DNA of 43,424 nt from Paenibacillus sp. oral taxon 786 str. D14 (lineage in GTDB: Bacteria > Bacillota > Bacilli > Paenibacillales > Paenibacillaceae). Numbering within the stretch: the first letter of the stretch is position 1; each line of letters begins with the position of its first letter. Below, piece by piece: positions 39,464 to 43,424 of this stretch. A model generated the notes under the pieces. It worked only from the letters and a program-made list of their open reading frames with translations. It was not told the DNA's origin and made no database searches. The DNA lies in NCBI RefSeq assembly GCF_000159955.1, contig NZ_GG695975.1, forward strand, positions 34,431-77,854, given 5' to 3'. Position numbers and translations under genes: made by a program.

Positions 39464-41542
39464 TTAGTTCAATTCAATGCCAAAACGCATGCCTGGATCG
39501 CCAATAAACACGATGGTTCCGTTCTCGGGCAGTTTCACTTGGTTACTGCCGCTGGCCACCGAGAAGTTCACGCAAGCCCCGGCGGCGTCATAAACCGCAA
39601 AGGATGCCTTGGCTGGCAGATCTACGGTGATCGTCTTTCCAGCGGCTTTCGCCGGAATGGTGAACCAACGGGCTTGCTCAGACGGCTGCAAGGTCACCGT
39701 GGACTTCTTGCCGGGGTACAACTCTTGGATTTGATCGCCGCTGAGGTACAAGGAGCCGGCGGCCTCCAAATATTCGCTTCCGCCTTGGGTAAAGAAGCGG
39801 TATTCTGCGGAATCCCGGCTGCCTGTCGTTGGAACCTGATGTTTGCCCATCAGCGTATCAGGGCCCGTAATTTGTTTGTCCATCACGTAACCGGGCAAGC
39901 TGTCCGTACGGTTCACTTGAACGACCGGCAACATCATGAAGTAAGCCATCGAGCTGTATTTTTCCGATACGAGGTAATAACTTTTCCCATCGCGTTGCTT
40001 CCAGGCTACCTCAACTTCCGGTGAAATGGCGTTTTCCTCCAATTTCTCCGCGGAATACAGATTAAGCGCGAGCTGACCTAATTCAGGAACGGTGGCGTAT
40101 TGTCTTTGCCATAGATAGGTGCGCCCGTTCTTCTCCTTCACGAAGCTGACCTTCAGTGAGCCGTCTTCGCTGACAAAGGTGCCGTCTTTCGTATAAACAA
40201 GCTTGGGAAGTCCTAACGATTCGCCAGGTGCAAACGGGGATGTGATTTGGATTTCACCATCTGCAACATCGATGCGGAACAGCTGGTTGGTTGCCCCGTA
40301 GAACCCGCTAAACTGCCTGAGCTCTTCAGGCATGTCAGCTTGTTCCGGCGAACCAAAGGACTTGGCCGGCTTAAACTCCGTGATTGTGCCCTTCTCCTTC
40401 AACGCTTGGAGCAGCAGTTCGTTCGCTAGCAATTGGTTCAGCGAGCTGGAGCCCCCAGAGGAGAGAACCGCCGCCGCCATTTGGTGGTCCGGCAACACGA
40501 CCAGTTCAGCATGATACATCAGTGTATCGCCGCCTTTGGCCAATGCTTGGATGCCGTATTCATTAAAAGGAAACAGTTTTACGCTGTCCCAGCCTAAACC
40601 AAAATCAAAGCTGTTGTCGGTATCCTGAGGCCAGATTCCTCTTTTATATTCCGGCTGTGCCGTCACTTTAGCGGCTTGTTTGGACAAAATGCTGTCCGCT
40701 TCGCCCGTAAACAAATCGGCAAATTTCACCAGGTCTTCGGCGGTGGAGTAAACGCCGCCCGTCCCAATCACATTCACCGTTTCCTTCGGCAATGGCTCTG
40801 GACTTCCAGGTGCATAGATTGCGGCAAGCTTGCCAAAGTCCAGACCATCCTGCGGCGTCAGCGTATGCTTCATGCCCAGCGGTCCGGTGAATTCCTGGTG
40901 GATAAAGTCAGTAAAATCCATCCCGCTGACGCGTTCAACTAAAATTTCCGCCAGTGTAAACCCGTCGTTGCTGTACACGGAATACGCTCCTGGGTCGGCC
41001 TTCAGAGATCGATTGGCCAGTTGGTCAAGCAGCGTATCATGCGCATAAGGGTCGTTGTCTTCGAACAAAAACGCGTTGGCAAGACTGGATCCCTGTAGTC
41101 CTGCGGAGTGGTTCAGCAGCATGCGCGGCGTGATCTGCTTGTACCGCTCGTCCTTCATCTTGAACTCCGCGATATAATTCACCAACGGCGAATCGAGGTT
41201 GATTTTGCCTTGATCGACCAGTTTCATGACCGCAGCGGTCGTAAACATTTTGCTGGTGGAGCCGATGCCGTACATCGTTTCAGAGGTCAGCGGGATCTTT
41301 CCTTCAGGATCGTTCTTGCCGGCTTGCCCCGAAACGATGAGCTTGCCATGGTCGACCAGAGCGTACTGAACGCTGGTTGTTCCGTAAGTATCGGTGAGCA
41401 ATGCGGCCTTTGCGGCGGCGATTTCCTCCAATCCCTGAGGTGCGGTGTTGGTCGGCGGAGTCTCGGCTGCCATAGCACCTCCAGGCAACCATAGCGTAAG
41501 CGTAAGAATGATGGCAAAAATCGCGTTTCGTTTCTTCTTCAA
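39464..41542 (-). CDS. secreted serine hydrolase, beta-lactamase class C/PBP-like fold
   Basis: The 692-aa exported protein has a signal peptide (basic KKKR, then IFAIILTLTLWLPGGAMAAE). A serine-hydrolase domain follows (about 40-380) with the SxxK motif STSK (Ser95, Lys98), YSN (190-192) and a late GGDTLMYHAEL block in place of the KTG motif. The remaining 300 residues have beta-rich DUF3471-like character and no motif I recognise. It could be a D-alanyl peptidase, an esterase or a FmtA/Pbp-like enzyme; no beta-lactam resistance can be inferred. TTG start with GGGAGGG about 6 nt upstream. Confidence 0.88.
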   Translation of the reverse strand: MKKKRNAIFAIILTLTLWLPGGAMAAETPPTNTAPQGLEEIAAAKAALLTDTYGTTSVQYALVDHGKLIVSGQAGKNDPEGKIPLTSETMYGIGSTSKMFTTAAVMKLVDQGKINLDSPLVNYIAEFKMKDERYKQITPRMLLNHSAGLQGSSLANAFLFEDNDPYAHDTLLDQLANRSLKADPGAYSVYSNDGFTLAEILVERVSGMDFTDFIHQEFTGPLGMKHTLTPQDGLDFGKLAAIYAPGSPEPLPKETVNVIGTGGVYSTAEDLVKFADLFTGEADSILSKQAAKVTAQPEYKRGIWPQDTDNSFDFGLGWDSVKLFPFNEYGIQALAKGGDTLMYHAELVVLPDHQMAAAVLSSGGSSSLNQLLANELLLQALKEKGTITEFKPAKSFGSPEQADMPEELRQFSGFYGATNQLFRIDVADGEIQITSPFAPGESLGLPKLVYTKDGTFVSEDGSLKVSFVKEKNGRTYLWQRQYATVPELGQLALNLYSAEKLEENAISPEVEVAWKQRDGKSYYLVSEKYSSMAYFMMLPVVQVNRTDSLPGYVMDKQITGPDTLMGKHQVPTTGSRDSAEYRFFTQGGSEYLEAAGSLYLSGDQIQELYPGKKSTVTLQPSEQARWFTIPAKAAGKTITVDLPAKASFAVYDAAGACVNFSVASGSNQVKLPENGTIVFIGDPGMRFGIELN

Positions 41543-41651
41543 CTAGAGCCCTCCCTAAAATTTTATCTATTTTTAGTTACGTTAACAAAGGAGGGAAGGG
41601 TTCATCTTTTTCGGAACATTATGGAAATTTAGTACTTTAGAAACCCCATAA

Positions 41652-41680
41652 ACAAAAGCGGCCTGCCCGAGGGCAGACCG
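41652..41680 (-). terminator. terminator of the 41-aa gene
   Basis: On the minus strand CGGTCTGCCC and GGGCAGGCCG pair over TC, followed by CTTTTGTTT. It starts 31 bp after the small ORF. Confidence 0.85.
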
Positions 41681-41710
41681 GTGTGCAGGGGTCAGTAGCG
41701 ATTGCAAGAA

Positions 41711-41836
41711 TTAATAAAAAGGAGCACGGAGGATGATTACCAGTAAGATGTACAACACGAGGATCGTCCCCGTCGTTGTCCAGAATCCATAGCCAGGAAC
41801 CACCGGGCCCGGTCCGCAATTGTCAATGCCGCCCAT
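41711..41836 (-). CDS. 41-aa hydrophobic peptide, YjcZ-like in layout
   Basis: An ATG frame with GGGGTGA 6 nt upstream encodes 41 residues: a Gly/Pro-rich start (MGGIDNCGPGPVVPGYGF) and a C-terminal membrane segment (TILVLYILLVIILRAPFY). This is the layout of the YjcZ/YczN-type small proteins abundant in spore-formers, some of which are made during sporulation. A strong terminator follows it. Upstream on this strand CATAAGATA (around 41883) resembles a sigma-K -10 box, but I find no convincing -35 partner. Confidence 0.7.
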   Translation of the reverse strand: MGGIDNCGPGPVVPGYGFWTTTGTILVLYILLVIILRAPFY

Positions 41837-41975
41837 TCATGTTCACCCCGCTTTCAAACATGATCGGTTACTACACGATTATCTTATGTAGGACCCTATC
41901 ATGTGCCCTGTGCGGCAGCCTAACCTTGGATGAAAAATCCGTTGCACTTGTCCCGTAGGCTTAAAAGGACATGGA

Positions 41976-43145
41976 TCAGTGGTGTCCGGTGCCCGCGCCA
42001 ACTGGGGGCGGCAGGGTTGCGGTGAACTTTCTGGGCGGGACGATGATGATGGCAAGCATCAGCACGAAAAAGGCTAAGAAGTAAGGGGAATAGCTGCCGT
42101 GCATCGCTCCCGCGACAATCGGGCCGATAAAGGAACCCAGCGACATGGCGATCGATTGCAGTGAAAACACGGTACCCAGCCGTTTTCCGCCGCTTAAATC
42201 GATAAACAACGAAGCTATGGCCGGGTACACGACCCCTTTAGCCATCCCTAAGACCACAAGCACGACGGGAAGCGGAATGAACTCAAATGCGGCCAGGGCA
42301 AAGAAAGATAAGGCGATCCCCAGAACGCCGATGCTGGCTCTTAAATAAGGGGAATAACGGCTCAAAAATAACATCGACAGCGTGACCAGCGCCCCTAAGC
42401 TGATAATGGAAAAATAGAAGCCTGTATTCATGATCCCCTCGGCTCCGCCGGCTTGCAGCGGCAGTTCAAAAAACAAAATGCCCTGGGAGCAGGCGACGGC
42501 GAGCGGCAGCACATAATAGCGCAAAGGGATCACATTGATCTTCACCGGTACCCGTGACTTCACAGAGCCCGATTTGGCCAGACCTTCCGCAACCAAACGG
42601 GGAGGCTCCTTGATCGTAAAAATGGCAATGATGCCCGTCGAGATCAACAGCCAGCCCAGCATTTGAAAGGCGATGGAAAAGCCGGATTGGGCGACAAGGA
42701 AAGCACCGGCGGCCGGTGACACGACGGAAGCAACGGTATGCATCACCCCGTGACCGGCCATCAGCTTACCTTGCTGTACCGGATTTTTGGACAGCGAGGC
42801 GAGCATTGCCAGACAGGCCGGGGACAGGAAGGCGAGCACAAAACCGCTGATGGAGCGCAGCACGAGCAGCTGCCAAGGCTCCGTTACATGGGCTTGAAGC
42901 AGCAGAACCCCGCCGGCAGTCACCAGGCTGAAGATCATGTACGGCTTGCTGCCGTGACGGTCGACGCCCTGGCCGGCGAGCAGGTTGCCCGGCAGATGCG
43001 TCAGCGCATAAATCCCCATCATCCAGCCGATAAACGTCGGCGCGGCTCCCAGCGACAAGGCAAACGGAGTTAGGATCGGGTACTGGGCGTGCAGATCGAA
43101 GAAAGCCAGAAACATAAAGAAGTACAGCCAGAAGGCGATTTTCAC
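41976..43145 (-). CDS. major facilitator superfamily transporter
   Basis: The 389-aa protein has twelve predicted helices in two halves. The loop between helices 2 and 3 carries the family motif as LPGNLLAGQGVDRHGSKPYM (about residues 50-69). LRSISGFVLAFLSPACLAML (about 91-110) resembles the helix 4 antiporter region, and the central loop (about 180-205) separates the halves. This is a drug/metabolite-efflux-type member, but the substrate cannot be read from sequence. GTG start 43145 with GGAGGGG upstream. No regulator gene is adjacent within the window. Confidence 0.9.
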   Translation of the reverse strand: MKIAFWLYFFMFLAFFDLHAQYPILTPFALSLGAAPTFIGWMMGIYALTHLPGNLLAGQGVDRHGSKPYMIFSLVTAGGVLLLQAHVTEPWQLLVLRSISGFVLAFLSPACLAMLASLSKNPVQQGKLMAGHGVMHTVASVVSPAAGAFLVAQSGFSIAFQMLGWLLISTGIIAIFTIKEPPRLVAEGLAKSGSVKSRVPVKINVIPLRYYVLPLAVACSQGILFFELPLQAGGAEGIMNTGFYFSIISLGALVTLSMLFLSRYSPYLRASIGVLGIALSFFALAAFEFIPLPVVLVVLGMAKGVVYPAIASLFIDLSGGKRLGTVFSLQSIAMSLGSFIGPIVAGAMHGSYSPYFLAFFVLMLAIIIVPPRKFTATLPPPVGAGTGHH

Positions 43146-43266
43146 GCGTCGCCCCTCCTTTGCGTAGAATGAACGTTAGTATTACTTGTACGCTCCCCAG
43201 GACGAACTTATTACCCCCAGGCAGCTGCGCTCAGCTACTCGATCCAAGCTTCATCCAACCTTCTCG

Positions 43267-43297
43267 GTGATGAAAAGCCTTTGCGGCTTTCCATCAC
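43267..43297. terminator. hairpin in the right-edge intergenic region
   Basis: GTGATG-AAAAGCC pairs with GGCTTT-CCATCAC with a small internal mismatch. T-runs are poor. The 279 bp from 43146 to the edge otherwise hold the promoter at 43359 and no ORF I can support. Confidence 0.4.
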
Positions 43298-43358
43298 GAA
43301 GTAGAACGAAGATGTGGTTCGGCGTAAATGCTTGAAATCCGCGGGATTGGGGGTTAAG

Positions 43359-43388
43359 CTGACATGGTCTTGGGCCATCATGTATAAT
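43359..43388 (+). promoter_or_regulatory. promoter pointing out of the window
   Basis: CTGACA (43359-43364), an 18-bp spacer and TATAAT (43383-43388), with a TG just before the -10. It should drive a plus-strand gene beyond 43424. Confidence 0.6.
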
Positions 43389-43424
43389 GGGTTAGAATCA
43401 AAATGCAGAAATCAAAAATCATGG

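Overview
The window looks like chromosomal DNA of an endospore-forming, moderate-GC member of the Bacillales, most likely Paenibacillus or a close relative (inference). Support comes from a GerA-type germination operon, two kinds of small acid-soluble spore protein, the spore-formation genes yunB, lytH and ylbJ, a T-box-controlled trpS, a LiaFSR-type cell-envelope stress system, and strong Shine-Dalgarno sequences with frequent TTG/GTG starts. I see no rRNA, tRNA, CRISPR array, prophage or insertion sequence. The window is ordinary core-genome material with a few damaged genes and several small genes below the usual length cut-off.

Layout. 1-800: the N-terminal part of a YitT-family membrane protein (minus strand), then a gene-poor stretch with two mutually overlapping candidate small ORFs, a promoter and a terminator-like hairpin. 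869-6710: a Mrp Na+/H+ antiporter operon with MrpA and MrpB fused into one protein (mrpAB-C-D-E-F-G), closed by a terminator. 6810-11659: an envelope-stress island. A palindromic operator-like site precedes a LiaI-like protein, PspA, a PspC-domain protein and a second PspA; after an internal terminator come liaF, liaS and liaR. 11795-14719 (minus): a ger operon that appears damaged by a deletion joining the front of gerAB to an N-terminally shortened gerAA; gerAC is intact. 14776-16371: ywmB and a spermidine-synthase-like gene interrupted by an in-frame amber stop.

16494-21800: zwf, prfC, sspI (minus), a Ktr/Trk-type RCK subunit and a SpoU/TrmH rRNA methylase with a strikingly GC-rich core. 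21906-29656: an orphan gene, then a spore/lipoate block (yunB, lytH, lipA, yutD) that follows Bacillus gene order, then an S41 protease, NAD kinase and YlbJ (SpoVV). 29867-31721: a 31-aa membrane protein with its own terminator, a truncated haemoglobin, a DUF2225 protein, and the pair yycC plus a Cys-rich protein. 31832-35720: oligoendopeptidase F, an unrecognised 138-aa protein with a near-consensus promoter, an alpha/beta SASP with a textbook sigma-G promoter, and aldose 1-epimerase. 35801-37180: promoter, T-box leader and trpS. 37268-38961: ctaB and a SCO copper chaperone for cytochrome oxidase assembly, with a 17-bp palindrome in the leader. 38974-43145 (minus): a Toprim protein, a secreted serine hydrolase, a 41-aa membrane peptide and an MFS transporter. 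The right edge has an outward-facing promoter.

In function, the left third is about ion homeostasis and envelope stress, the middle about spore formation and central metabolism, and the right third is housekeeping. I found no convincing wholly new system. The best leads are the small-gene candidates, the Lia/Psp island architecture, the mrp leader hairpin, the ctaB palindrome and the two damaged genes.
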